Assembly: GCA_051872335.1 (NCBI GenBank)
Contig: JBJEDT010000052.1
Coordinates: 1-22,200, forward strand
Length of the DNA: 22,200 nucleotides
Direction: 5' to 3'
Source: SUG2458 sp051872335
GTDB lineage: Bacteria > Bacillota_I > Bacilli_A > RFN20 > CAG-826
Part shown: positions 8,647 through 15,866 of the stretch, one piece after another
Layout: each line of letters begins with the position of its first letter
How positions within the stretch are numbered: the stretch's first letter is position 1
Made by a program: the position numbers and the translations under genes
Notes under the pieces: generated by a model
Seen by the model: only the letters and a program-made list of their open reading frames with translations
Told to the model about the DNA's origin: nothing
Databases searched by the model: none

Positions 8647-9945
8647 ATGAAATATTTTTTAGCAATAGATATTGGTGCATCTTCTGGTAGACACATTATT
8701 GGATATTATGATAATGGATTAAAAACCATCGAAGTATTTAGATTTCCAAATAGTATCGAAAAAGAAAATGGACATTTAGTTTGGAATTTAGATTATTTAT
8801 TTACTCAAGTAAAATTAGGTATAAAAAAAGCTCTTGAAATGTTTAGTAACATTGAGTCGCTTTCAATTGATACTTGGGGAGTTGATTATGTATTAATGAA
8901 TCACGAAAAAGAAATTTTACCTTGTTATTCATATCGTGATAATCGTACTAAATCTATAATAGAAGAAGTGCATAATCTAATTTCATTTGAGGATTTGTAT
9001 AAAATTACAGGGTGTCAATTTCAAGAATTTAATACCATTTATCAATTATATGCTGATAAGAAACTAGGTAGATTAGATGATGCGACTACTTTCTTACACA
9101 TACCAGAATATCTCATATACAGATTAACTGGTAAGATGGTAAAAGAATACACCAACGCTTCAACAACTGGTATGCTTGATGGAGATACTAATTTTTATTC
9201 TGATACGATTATTAATAAATTAGGTTTAAAGAAAGATTTATTTTCTAAATTAGAAAAACCAAGGTATGTTGTTGGAAGTTTATTAAAAGAAATACAAGAT
9301 GAAGTTGGTGGAAATATTAAGGTAACACTTTGTCCAACTCACGATACAGCATCCGCTGTTGAAGGTATAAACATGAAAGAAAATGCTCCTTATATTTCTT
9401 CAGGAACTTGGAGTTTACTAGGATTGAAAGTAGATAAAATTATTAATTCTAGTGAAGCTAGAGAAGCTAATTTTTCAAACGAATATGGACCTAATTATAT
9501 TAGGTTTCAAAAAAATATTATGGGCTTATGGATAATCCAATCACTGGCTAAACAAATGAATCTTTCTTTTACTGAAATGGTTGAATTATCAAAAAAGAGC
9601 CAATATAAAGAAACATTTGATGTGAATGATAATTTATTTTTATCATCATTAGATATGAAAAAAGATATTATAAATTGGTTTTTAAGTCATAATATAATTC
9701 CTCCAAAAGAAGATATTGATATCATAAATTCAACATATAGAAGTTTAGCTTATTCTTATTCGATAGCCTTAAAAAAATTAGAAAAAATTACAAATCATAC
9801 ATATCAAGAATTATATATAGTTGGTGGTGGTGCTAAGAATAAATATTTAAATGCACTAACAGAGGAATTCACAAATAAAAAAGTAATTGCTTTACCAATT
9901 GAAGCAACTGCTATTGGAAATTTATTATCGCAAATGGAGAAATAA
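8647..9945 (+). CDS. rhaB: Rhamnulokinase
   Basis: A 432-residue FGGY-family carbohydrate kinase that phosphorylates L-rhamnulose at C1 with ATP. The phosphate-binding start FLAIDIGASSGR, the SIDTWGVDY and SYRDNRT segments, EFNTIYQL, the THDTASAV motif (catalytic base Asp233), SSGTWSLLG (251-259) and the late YIVGGGAKN are all as in RhaB proteins, and the length fits. The ATG at 8647 follows an AGAGGA site about 7 nt upstream. It lies between the rhamnosidase and the isomerase, with a 1-nt gap before rhaA. That placement makes rhamnulose, rather than fuculose or xylulose, the substrate. No key residue appears to be missing. Confidence 0.95.
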   Translation: MKYFLAIDIGASSGRHIIGYYDNGLKTIEVFRFPNSIEKENGHLVWNLDYLFTQVKLGIKKALEMFSNIESLSIDTWGVDYVLMNHEKEILPCYSYRDNRTKSIIEEVHNLISFEDLYKITGCQFQEFNTIYQLYADKKLGRLDDATTFLHIPEYLIYRLTGKMVKEYTNASTTGMLDGDTNFYSDTIINKLGLKKDLFSKLEKPRYVVGSLLKEIQDEVGGNIKVTLCPTHDTASAVEGINMKENAPYISSGTWSLLGLKVDKIINSSEAREANFSNEYGPNYIRFQKNIMGLWIIQSLAKQMNLSFTEMVELSKKSQYKETFDVNDNLFLSSLDMKKDIINWFLSHNIIPPKEDIDIINSTYRSLAYSYSIALKKLEKITNHTYQELYIVGGGAKNKYLNALTEEFTNKKVIALPIEATAIGNLLSQMEK

Positions 9946-9946
9946 T

Positions 9947-11182
9947 ATGAGAAAAGAAGTTATTGAAAAATATGCAAAATATGGAATCAATGTAATTGAA
10001 GTTATGAAAACACTACACAATATTCCAGTAAGTATTCATTGTTGGCAATTAGATGATGTAAACGGGTTTGAGAAATCTACTTCACTAAGTGGTGGGATTC
10101 AAGCTACCGGGAATTATTTAGGAAAAGCACGCAATTTTAAAGAATTAACTAATGATTTAGATGTTGCATTAAAATATATTCCTGGTACCAAAAAAATTAA
10201 TTTACATGCGAATTATCAAGCTCAAGATGTAGTCGATAGAAAAGATATTACACCTCATCAATTTGAACCATGGGTGAAGTATGCTAAGAAAAGAAATTTA
10301 GGTTTAGATTTTAATCCAACTATGTTTTCTAGTCCTATGTTAGTTGATAATATGACTTTATCAAGTCCTAGAAAAGATGTTAGAGATTATTGGATTGAAC
10401 ATTGTATTAATTCATTAAAGATTACTGAATATTTTGCAAAACAATTGAATTGCAAATCTTTGATGAATATATGGATTCCTGACGGATTAAAAGATGTTCC
10501 AAGTGATAGATTAGGGCCTCGTTTGAGATTAAAAGATTCATTAGAAAAAGTATTAAATGGTTATGACTATGATAAATCTGTTATGGATGTAGCTGTTGAA
10601 TCAAAAGTATTTGGTATAGGTATGGAATCATATACAGTAGGTTCCCATGAATTCTATATGAACTTTGCATCACAAAATAACATCTTATGTTTACTTGATA
10701 CAGGTCATTTTCATCCTACAGAAAATGTAGCCGATAAGATTTCATCATTGCTTTTATTTAATGATAAATTAGCTCTTCATGTATCACGTCCTGTAAGATG
10801 GGATAGTGACCATGTTTTAAAATTAAATGATGAACTACAAGAAGTATGTGATGAGTTAGTTAAGTGCGATGCTCTTGATAGAACATATATTGCTTTAGAT
10901 TATTTTGATGCATCAATTAATAGAGTAGCAGCTCTAGTTATAGGTGCTAGAAATATGCAAAAAGCTTTACTAAAGGCTCTATTAACTCCATGGGATTTAT
11001 TAAAGCAATATCAAGATTGTTTAGATCATACAAAAGTCCTTGCTTTACAAGAAGAAATCAAAACACTTCCTTGGAATGAAGTTTGGGAAGAATATTGTAT
11101 TTTAGAGAATTGTAAAAAAGAAGATGAATGGCTAAATGAGATTTTAATATACGAAAGAAAAGTATTAGCAAAAAGGGGATAA
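9947..11182 (+). CDS. rhaA: L-rhamnose isomerase
   Basis: A 411-residue Mn/Zn-dependent TIM-barrel enzyme that converts L-rhamnose to L-rhamnulose. The metal ligands can be placed: Glu227 (GIGMESYT), Asp251 and His254 (LLDTGHFH), His278 (ALHVSRP), Asp286 and Asp288 (RWDSDHV) and Asp318 (IALDYFD). From Asp251 onward the spacings 3, 27, 35, 37 and 67 match those of E. coli RhaA (D267, H270, H294, D302, D304, D334). The open frame extends back to 9887 inside rhaB. The ATG at 9947 is the right start because GGAGA (9936-9940) precedes it and the family length (about 410-420 residues) fits. It is the second step in catabolic order but sits after the kinase in gene order. Confidence 0.96.
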   Translation: MRKEVIEKYAKYGINVIEVMKTLHNIPVSIHCWQLDDVNGFEKSTSLSGGIQATGNYLGKARNFKELTNDLDVALKYIPGTKKINLHANYQAQDVVDRKDITPHQFEPWVKYAKKRNLGLDFNPTMFSSPMLVDNMTLSSPRKDVRDYWIEHCINSLKITEYFAKQLNCKSLMNIWIPDGLKDVPSDRLGPRLRLKDSLEKVLNGYDYDKSVMDVAVESKVFGIGMESYTVGSHEFYMNFASQNNILCLLDTGHFHPTENVADKISSLLLFNDKLALHVSRPVRWDSDHVLKLNDELQEVCDELVKCDALDRTYIALDYFDASINRVAALVIGARNMQKALLKALLTPWDLLKQYQDCLDHTKVLALQEEIKTLPWNEVWEEYCILENCKKEDEWLNEILIYERKVLAKRG

Positions 11183-11185
11183 TTT

Positions 11186-11977
11186 ATGAATGTAATTAAA
11201 GAAGTAACAAGTATTTTAGATTTGTTATATAAACACGGTTGGGATGAAAGAAATGGTGGAAATCTATCTTATATAGTCAATGAAGAAGAAGCAAAATCTA
11301 TAACTAAAAATAGAGAAGTTATCAGAAGTTTTTCATATGATTTTGACATGAGTTTTCTTATTGGGAAATACTTTATTATTACAGGAACTGGAACTTATTT
11401 TAAAAATATGGAAAAAAATCCTGAACAAAATTTAGGATTAGTAAAAGTACTTAATAAAAATACATTAGGTTTATTATGGGGTTATGAAGATGGTGGAAAA
11501 CCAACCAGTGAAACTCCAACTCATCTTCAATGTCATATTGAAAGATTAAAACAAGATTCCAATCATAGATTAGTAATTCATTGTCACCCAACCAATGTGA
11601 TTTGTATGACTCATGTTTGTCCACTTGATTCTAATTTTATTACTGAAAAACTATGGAAAATGCAAACTGAAAGTATAGTAGTTTTTCCAGAAGGAGTAGG
11701 TGTATTACCTTGGATTCTTTGTGGTGGAGTTCAAATAGGAATTGAAACTGCTAAATTAATAAAAGATTATCGAAGTGTCATATGGGCTCAACACGGTCTT
11801 TTCTGTACAGGAAAAACATTAGATGAAGTTTTCGGACTTATTGAGACTATAGAGAAAGCTGCTGAAATTTATATGAAAATTTATGATAAGCATATATATC
11901 AATCAATAACAAATGAAAATTTAATCGAAATCGCTCAAGCATTTAAAATAGATTATCGCCATGGTATTATTGATTAA
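11186..11977 (+). CDS. rhaD: Rhamnulose-1-phosphate aldolase
   Basis: A 263-residue class II (zinc) aldolase of the RhaD/FucA group that cleaves L-rhamnulose-1-phosphate to dihydroxyacetone phosphate and L-lactaldehyde. The catalytic Glu109 lies in KPTSETPTHL. The zinc ligands are His132 and His134 (IHCHPTN) and His203 (WAQHGLF). The His134-to-His203 spacing of 69 equals that of H143-H212 in E. coli RhaD. The GGNLS and GTGTYFKN phosphate- and substrate-binding segments are present. The start at 11186 follows a GGGGA site 3 nt after the rhaA stop. It is the last gene of the operon. No lactaldehyde reductase (fucO) or rhamnose mutarotase follows, so lactaldehyde disposal must be encoded elsewhere. 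No hairpin terminator lies between its stop and the riboswitch promoter. Confidence 0.96.
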   Translation: MNVIKEVTSILDLLYKHGWDERNGGNLSYIVNEEEAKSITKNREVIRSFSYDFDMSFLIGKYFIITGTGTYFKNMEKNPEQNLGLVKVLNKNTLGLLWGYEDGGKPTSETPTHLQCHIERLKQDSNHRLVIHCHPTNVICMTHVCPLDSNFITEKLWKMQTESIVVFPEGVGVLPWILCGGVQIGIETAKLIKDYRSVIWAQHGLFCTGKTLDEVFGLIETIEKAAEIYMKIYDKHIYQSITNENLIEIAQAFKIDYRHGIID

Positions 11978-11993
11978 TATACAGTCATTATTC

Positions 11994-12022
11994 TTTACAT
12001 ATTCTATAATATTAAATATAAT
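11994..12022 (+). promoter_or_regulatory. Sigma-A-type promoter for the riboswitch/EamA transcript
   Basis: TTTACA (11994-11999), a 17-nt spacer and a perfect TATAAT (12017-12022). Transcription would begin at about 12028-12030. That retains at least the inner CCAUU half of riboswitch helix P1, and more if initiation is slightly earlier. It lies 16 nt after the rhaD stop. Confidence 0.75.
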
Positions 12023-12024
12023 TG

Positions 12025-12130
12025 AATTACCATTAAGAGAAGACGAGAGACAAGCTCTATGACTCTTCAGCAACCATCTTTATGAAACGGTGCTAAAACT
12101 TGTACAATGGGAATTTAAAATAACTCCCAT
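12025..12130 (+). promoter_or_regulatory. SAM-I (S-box)-like riboswitch with antiterminator
   Basis: The core matches the S-box layout helix by helix. P1 is AATTACCATT (12025-12034) with AATGGGAATT (12106-12115). J1/2 is AAGA. The lower P2 is GAAGA (12039-12043) with TCTTC (12064-12068). A kink-turn-like CGA / TATGAC pair of strands and the upper P2 GAG/CTC follow. Loop L2 is ACAAG (12050-12054). The conserved GCAACC (12070-12075) and GGTGCTAA (12089-12096) bound P3. L2 is exactly complementary to CTTGT (12099-12103), the position of the SAM-I pseudoknot, where the usual sequence is ACUGG with CCAG-U/C. This is a compensatory change. P4, usually present after the pseudoknot strand, seems absent or vestigial. 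ATGGGA (12107-12112) can pair either in P1 or with TCCCAT (12125-12130), giving the standard ligand-off switch. The ligand is assumed to be SAM from family knowledge. Confidence 0.85.
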
Positions 12131-12148
12131 AATTTAATGGGAGTTTTT
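12122..12148 (+). terminator. Conditional intrinsic terminator of the riboswitch
   Basis: AACTCCCAT (12122-12130) and ATGGGAGTT (12137-12145) form a 9-bp stem with a 6-nt loop, AATTTA, running into TTTTT (12144-12148). The 5' arm is also the partner of the antiterminator strand 12107-12112. It is the only hairpin terminator downstream of the rhamnose operon, so it may also end that transcript. Confidence 0.88.
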
Positions 12149-12167
12149 GTTTGAAAAGAGGATAATA

Positions 12168-13064
12168 ATGCTTTGGTTAATTTTTGCTCTTTTAGCAGCA
12201 GTCGCAACATCATTTACAACTATTTTTGCTAAGATAGGTATTCAAAATGTTAAATCTAATTTTGCAACATTTTATCGTACTGGTATAGTTATTATTTGTT
12301 GTGTCGTTTTATGCTTAATAACTGGAAGTTTTTCAAGTTTTAATGCTTTAACGAAACAAAATTGGATCTTTCTAGTTTTATCAGGTATTGCAACAGGAAG
12401 TTCTTGGTTATGTTACTATAAAGCATTAAAACTTGGAGATATTAATAAGGTTGCCCCTATTGATAAATCAAGTTTTGTTTTAACTAGTATTTTATTTGTT
12501 ATTTTCTTTTTTGATGATACCACTAAAGGTGGAAATATCTTAACTATTTGTATGTTAGCTTTATCCATCATTTTAATGTTAGTGGGTACTTTCTTAATGA
12601 TAGATAAAAAAGAAAGTGAAGGTAGTAAATCTAAAACATGGTTAATATATGCTATTTTGTCAGCAGTGTTTGCTAGTATTGTTGCTTTATTTGCTAAGAT
12701 TGGTTTAAAAGGAATACCTTCTGATTTAGGCACTTTAATAAGATCTATTATTGTTTTCATATTCGCTGGTGCAATTGTTATAGCAAAAAAAGATTATCAA
12801 GGTGTTAAAGAAATTAATGGTAAAAGTTGGCTTTTTCTAACACTTTCAGGATTAGCAACTGGAGCAGCGTGGTTACTTGAATATTACGCATTAAATATGG
12901 AACATACAAATCCTCTTGCTGTTAATGCTATTGGAAAGTTAGCTATATTACTTACAATGTTATTTTCATTTATAGTTTTAAAAGAGAAATTTTCAAAAAA
13001 GTCTTTATTTGGTCTAGGACTTCTAACAATAGGAATAGTGTTAATTATTATATTCAGTTTATAA
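12168..13064 (+). CDS. EamA/DMT-family transporter under riboswitch control (candidate SAM or sulfur-compound transporter)
   Basis: A 298-residue inner-membrane protein with two EamA repeats (about 1-140 and 155-298) and about 10 hydrophobic helices. The repeats share the wording S-x-W-L-x-Y-x-A-L: SSWLCYYKALKLGDINKVAPIDKS in the first repeat and GAAWLLEYYALNMEHTNPLAVNAI in the second. An upstream TTG at 12147 would put the start inside the terminator stem and T-tract. The ATG at 12168 has an AGAGGA site 6 nt before it and is preferred. The S-box element directly upstream implies repression when SAM is plentiful. The likely job is therefore import of methionine, SAM or a precursor. The DMT superfamily includes SAM transporters described in Rickettsia and Chlamydia. 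The substrate remains inference. The 3' end overlaps the convergent AraC gene by 6 nt. Confidence 0.88.
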   Translation: MLWLIFALLAAVATSFTTIFAKIGIQNVKSNFATFYRTGIVIICCVVLCLITGSFSSFNALTKQNWIFLVLSGIATGSSWLCYYKALKLGDINKVAPIDKSSFVLTSILFVIFFFDDTTKGGNILTICMLALSIILMLVGTFLMIDKKESEGSKSKTWLIYAILSAVFASIVALFAKIGLKGIPSDLGTLIRSIIVFIFAGAIVIAKKDYQGVKEINGKSWLFLTLSGLATGAAWLLEYYALNMEHTNPLAVNAIGKLAILLTMLFSFIVLKEKFSKKSLFGLGLLTIGIVLIIIFSL

Positions 13065-13928
13065 ATATATTAATTCTTTCTTTTTATATTTAGATGGGGT
13101 TAATCCGGTAATTTTTTTAAAAGAAATTGTAAAATAATTTGAGGATAAAAAACCTACTTCAAATGCAATATCAGTTATTGATTTTGTTGTATTTTTTAAT
13201 AGAATAATAGCCATATTTATTCGATAATGAATTAGATATTCTATTGGAGATTGGCCTGTTAATTTTTTAAAAGTTCTAGAAGCTTCACCTTCTGATAATC
13301 CCATAATCGAAGCTATTGTTTCTACTTTTATTTGAGTTGAATAATTTTCATAAATATAATTGAGAGCTTTTAATAAATTTTCATTTTTTCTTGTTTGAGG
13401 TTTAGTTTCAACTAATTTGTTATTTTTATATATATAATTCATGATTTCGTAGATAACAATTATGTAATCTAATTCTATTAGCTTTTCATTATTATTTTTA
13501 CGTATTTTAAGATTGCATAAATCGCTAAAAATCTTTTCATCTTTAATAATGAAAGCTTCAAAATTTGTATTTAAAATATTATTTATGATTTCATCAGTTT
13601 TATATGAAATAATATTATTTCTGAAAAGTTTTGGAGAGAACAAAAACGGAACAATTTTAGCATCTTCATCTAAATCATGTTTAATTAAATGTAGATTATT
13701 TGAATTTATAAATAATATTTCTCCTTCTGAAATACGATAAGTCGTATCATTAACATCAATACTAATTGCCCCATTTAATACAAATAAAATTTCTATTTCT
13801 TCATGATAATGAGAATAATAAAAACGATTACCATATAATGAATACGAATCTCCATAAATTACTATAGGAAAATCATCTTCACCGTGCTTAGTTAATTCGT
13901 GTAGTTTACCATCAACATATTGCCCCAT
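13059..13928 (-). CDS. AraC-family transcriptional regulator with N-terminal cupin domain
   Basis: A 289-residue regulator of the classical AraC layout. The N-terminal cupin-like ligand domain (about 20-100) has HYHEEIEILFVLNG and ISEGEILFINSNNLH. The C-terminal double helix-turn-helix (about 185-289) has VETIASIMGLSEGEASRTFKK and ITDIAFEVGFLSSNYFTISFK and ends in TGLTPSKYKKK. An ATG at 13940 is also in frame but lacks a ribosome site. The ATG at 13928 has ATGAGGT 6 nt upstream and is preferred. The gene is divergent from the GH13 gene, and their promoters overlap, so control of alpha-glucan or maltodextrin use is the obvious guess. It could equally respond to another sugar. The 3' end shares 6 nt with the EamA gene on the other strand. 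Confidence 0.9.
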   Translation of the reverse strand: MGQYVDGKLHELTKHGEDDFPIVIYGDSYSLYGNRFYYSHYHEEIEILFVLNGAISIDVNDTTYRISEGEILFINSNNLHLIKHDLDEDAKIVPFLFSPKLFRNNIISYKTDEIINNILNTNFEAFIIKDEKIFSDLCNLKIRKNNNEKLIELDYIIVIYEIMNYIYKNNKLVETKPQTRKNENLLKALNYIYENYSTQIKVETIASIMGLSEGEASRTFKKLTGQSPIEYLIHYRINMAIILLKNTTKSITDIAFEVGFLSSNYFTISFKKITGLTPSKYKKKELIYL

Positions 13929-13944
13929 ATAAAACCTCATAATA

Positions 13945-13973
13945 TTGATAAAATATATCTTTATTTTTATATT
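13945..13973 (+). promoter_or_regulatory. Candidate promoter for the GH13 gene
   Basis: TTGATA (13945-13950), a 17-nt spacer and TATATT (13968-13973) give a good sigma-A-type promoter, with a start near 13980 and a leader of about 48 nt. Confidence 0.5.
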
Positions 13974-13992
13974 ATAGTCTCAATTTTGTCAA
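13966..13992 (-). promoter_or_regulatory. Candidate promoter for the cupin-AraC gene
   Basis: On the minus strand TTGACA (13992-13987) is followed after 15 nt by TATAAA (13971-13966), giving a start near 13959. The spacing is a little short. Its -10 occupies the same bases as the -10 of the opposing GH13 promoter. Confidence 0.4.
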
Positions 13993-14027
13993 TATAATTA
14001 TATTATAATCAAAAAGTGGGTGAGTTT

Positions 14028-15866
14028 ATGGAATTAAGTTCTATTATTCATTATCTAAATGAAACGTTTCACTATAAAGTGGATGACCACCATTATGTTT
14101 TAAAAATAATTACTAAGAAAAATGATTGTACAAAAGTGCGTATCGCATTTATGGAAAAATATTTCCGTGAAAAGAATTTACCTGGAATACCAAGTGAAGT
14201 TTTTTATGTTGATTGTAAAAAAGTTGCTTCAACATCACGAAACGATTATTATGAAGGAATTATTCCAGATAAGATAACATTACATGGTGTAAATAAAAAA
14301 ATAGATGATTTTCTAAATATATGTGATAATGCAGAAATTGCTAAACATTTTAATTCAATGAGATATTTAGAAAATCAAGAAGTAGATATGACTGCTTGTG
14401 CATATTTCTTTTTATTAGAAAATGAAAATGAAAAGAAATATTATGGTAATTATAAGTTTTATGATCACGAACCAACTGATACGATGTCTATGTTTATTAT
14501 GGTTTTGCATCAAGAAAATGCTTCATATTTTAAAACCCCTTCTTGGGCAAAAGGAGCAATTATCTATCAAATATTTCCTGAACGGTTTGCTCCATTGAAC
14601 CTTGATTATTCTTTATCATGGAATCAAGTGCCAATGCAATCTAATACACGAACCAATGGAAGTATTAAAGGCATTGAACAACAAATTCCTTATTTAAAAG
14701 AATTAGGTGTTGATGCTATTTATTTGACTCCAATATTTTTAGCTAACTCATCACATAGATACGATTCAGTGGATTATATGGTAATAGACCCATTGTTGGG
14801 TTCAAAAGATGAATTTAAATCTTTAGTAGATAAGTTACATGAAAATAATATAAAAATAATTTTAGATTTAGTTTTCAACCATACATCAATTCATTTTTTT
14901 GCATTTAAGGATATTCTACAAAAACAAGATAAGTCTAAATATAAAGATTGGTATTTCATAAATAAGTTTCCTGTTGAATTAAAATTACCATCTGATTATT
15001 TGAGTTTTTCATATTTTCCAGGTATGCCAAAATTGAATACAAGTAATATAGATTGTCGAAAATATTTATTTAACGTTAGTCGTTATTATTTAGAAGAATT
15101 TCACATTGATGGTTATCGTCTAGATGTTGCAAACGAAGTAACTCATGATTTTTGGAAGGAATTTAGAAAATTATGTAAAAGTATAAATCCAGATTGTTTA
15201 ATTATGGGTGAGATTTGGTATGATTCATCAACTTACTTACGTGGAGATGAATTTGATTCGATTATGAATTATACATATTTTGATGCAATCAGAGGCCTTT
15301 TGACAAATAAGTTTAGCGTCGATGAATTTATTGCAATTATAGAAAGAGAACGTGGAGAAAGTTCATTAACTTATTATCATAATTCAAATATTCTAGTCGG
15401 TTCTCATGATACTGATAGAATTTATAATGCATTAGATCATAATACTAGTAAATTTTTGCAAGCGATGACATTATTATTTACATTACCAGGATCACCTATT
15501 TTGTATTATGGTGATGAAAAAATGATGGATGGAGGAAAAGATCCTGATTGTCGAAGAGGGATGATTTTTGATGATGATTATAATAAAGAAAGTTTTAATA
15601 TGGTTAAGCATCTAATAAAACTCAAAAAATTACCATGTTTAAAATATGGAGATATAAAGTTTTATGAAACAAAGACGTATCTAAAATTTAAAAGATTTAT
15701 GGGAGAAGATAGTGTCTATGTTATCTTAAATTTGAAGAATAAGAAAATTCATATAAGCGATTATAATGGATATACTAATTTAATAACTAATTCTCCTTTT
15801 GATGGAGATATAGATGGAAATGGTGCAGTGATTATTACAAATGGAATCAAAGAGTGTTCAAAATAA
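14028..15866 (+). CDS. Cyclomaltodextrinase / neopullulanase-type alpha-glycosidase (GH13), cytosolic
   Basis: A 612-residue GH13 enzyme that hydrolyses alpha-1,4 (and often alpha-1,6) links in cyclodextrins, maltodextrins or pullulan fragments. It has an N-terminal CBM34-like beta domain (about 1-130), then GAIIYQIFPERFAP at the start of the barrel. Conserved regions follow: DLVFNH, DGYRLDVANE (nucleophile Asp366), IMGEIW (acid/base Glu395) and GSHDTDR (Asp461). There is no signal peptide, as expected for the intracellular subfamily. The ATG at 14028 is chosen because GGGTGA lies 5 nt before it; a GTG at 14016 is also in frame. It is divergent from a cupin-AraC regulator and overlaps the MATE gene by 26 nt. 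No maltodextrin transporter is nearby. Fine substrate specificity cannot be read. Confidence 0.92.
   Translation: MELSSIIHYLNETFHYKVDDHHYVLKIITKKNDCTKVRIAFMEKYFREKNLPGIPSEVFYVDCKKVASTSRNDYYEGIIPDKITLHGVNKKIDDFLNICDNAEIAKHFNSMRYLENQEVDMTACAYFFLLENENEKKYYGNYKFYDHEPTDTMSMFIMVLHQENASYFKTPSWAKGAIIYQIFPERFAPLNLDYSLSWNQVPMQSNTRTNGSIKGIEQQIPYLKELGVDAIYLTPIFLANSSHRYDSVDYMVIDPLLGSKDEFKSLVDKLHENNIKIILDLVFNHTSIHFFAFKDILQKQDKSKYKDWYFINKFPVELKLPSDYLSFSYFPGMPKLNTSNIDCRKYLFNVSRYYLEEFHIDGYRLDVANEVTHDFWKEFRKLCKSINPDCLIMGEIWYDSSTYLRGDEFDSIMNYTYFDAIRGLLTNKFSVDEFIAIIERERGESSLTYYHNSNILVGSHDTDRIYNALDHNTSKFLQAMTLLFTLPGSPILYYGDEKMMDGGKDPDCRRGMIFDDDYNKESFNMVKHLIKLKKLPCLKYGDIKFYETKTYLKFKRFMGEDSVYVILNLKNKKIHISDYNGYTNLITNSPFDGDIDGNGAVIITNGIKECSK

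Noticed and set aside
9887..9946. Extension of the rhaA frame back to 9887
   Set aside because: The extra 20 residues lie inside rhaB in another frame, have no ribosome site and exceed the family length. The ATG at 9947 follows GGAGA.
12025..12148. T-box leader as an explanation for the structured RNA before the EamA gene
   Set aside because: There is no T-box sequence (GGTGGNACCGCG) and no specifier stem. GCAACC, GGTGCTAA and the pseudoknot fit the S-box instead.
12147..12167. TTG start at 12147 adding seven residues to the EamA protein
   Set aside because: It would begin within the terminator T-tract without a ribosome site. The ATG at 12168 has AGAGGA at the right distance.
14060..14071. 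Perfect 12-bp palindrome TGAAACGTTTCA near the start of the GH13 gene, resembling a catabolite (cre) operator
   Set aside because: The cre consensus needs two more central bases (TGAAANCGNTTTCA). The site lies inside coding sequence and reads as ordinary Asn-Glu-Thr-Phe-His codons.
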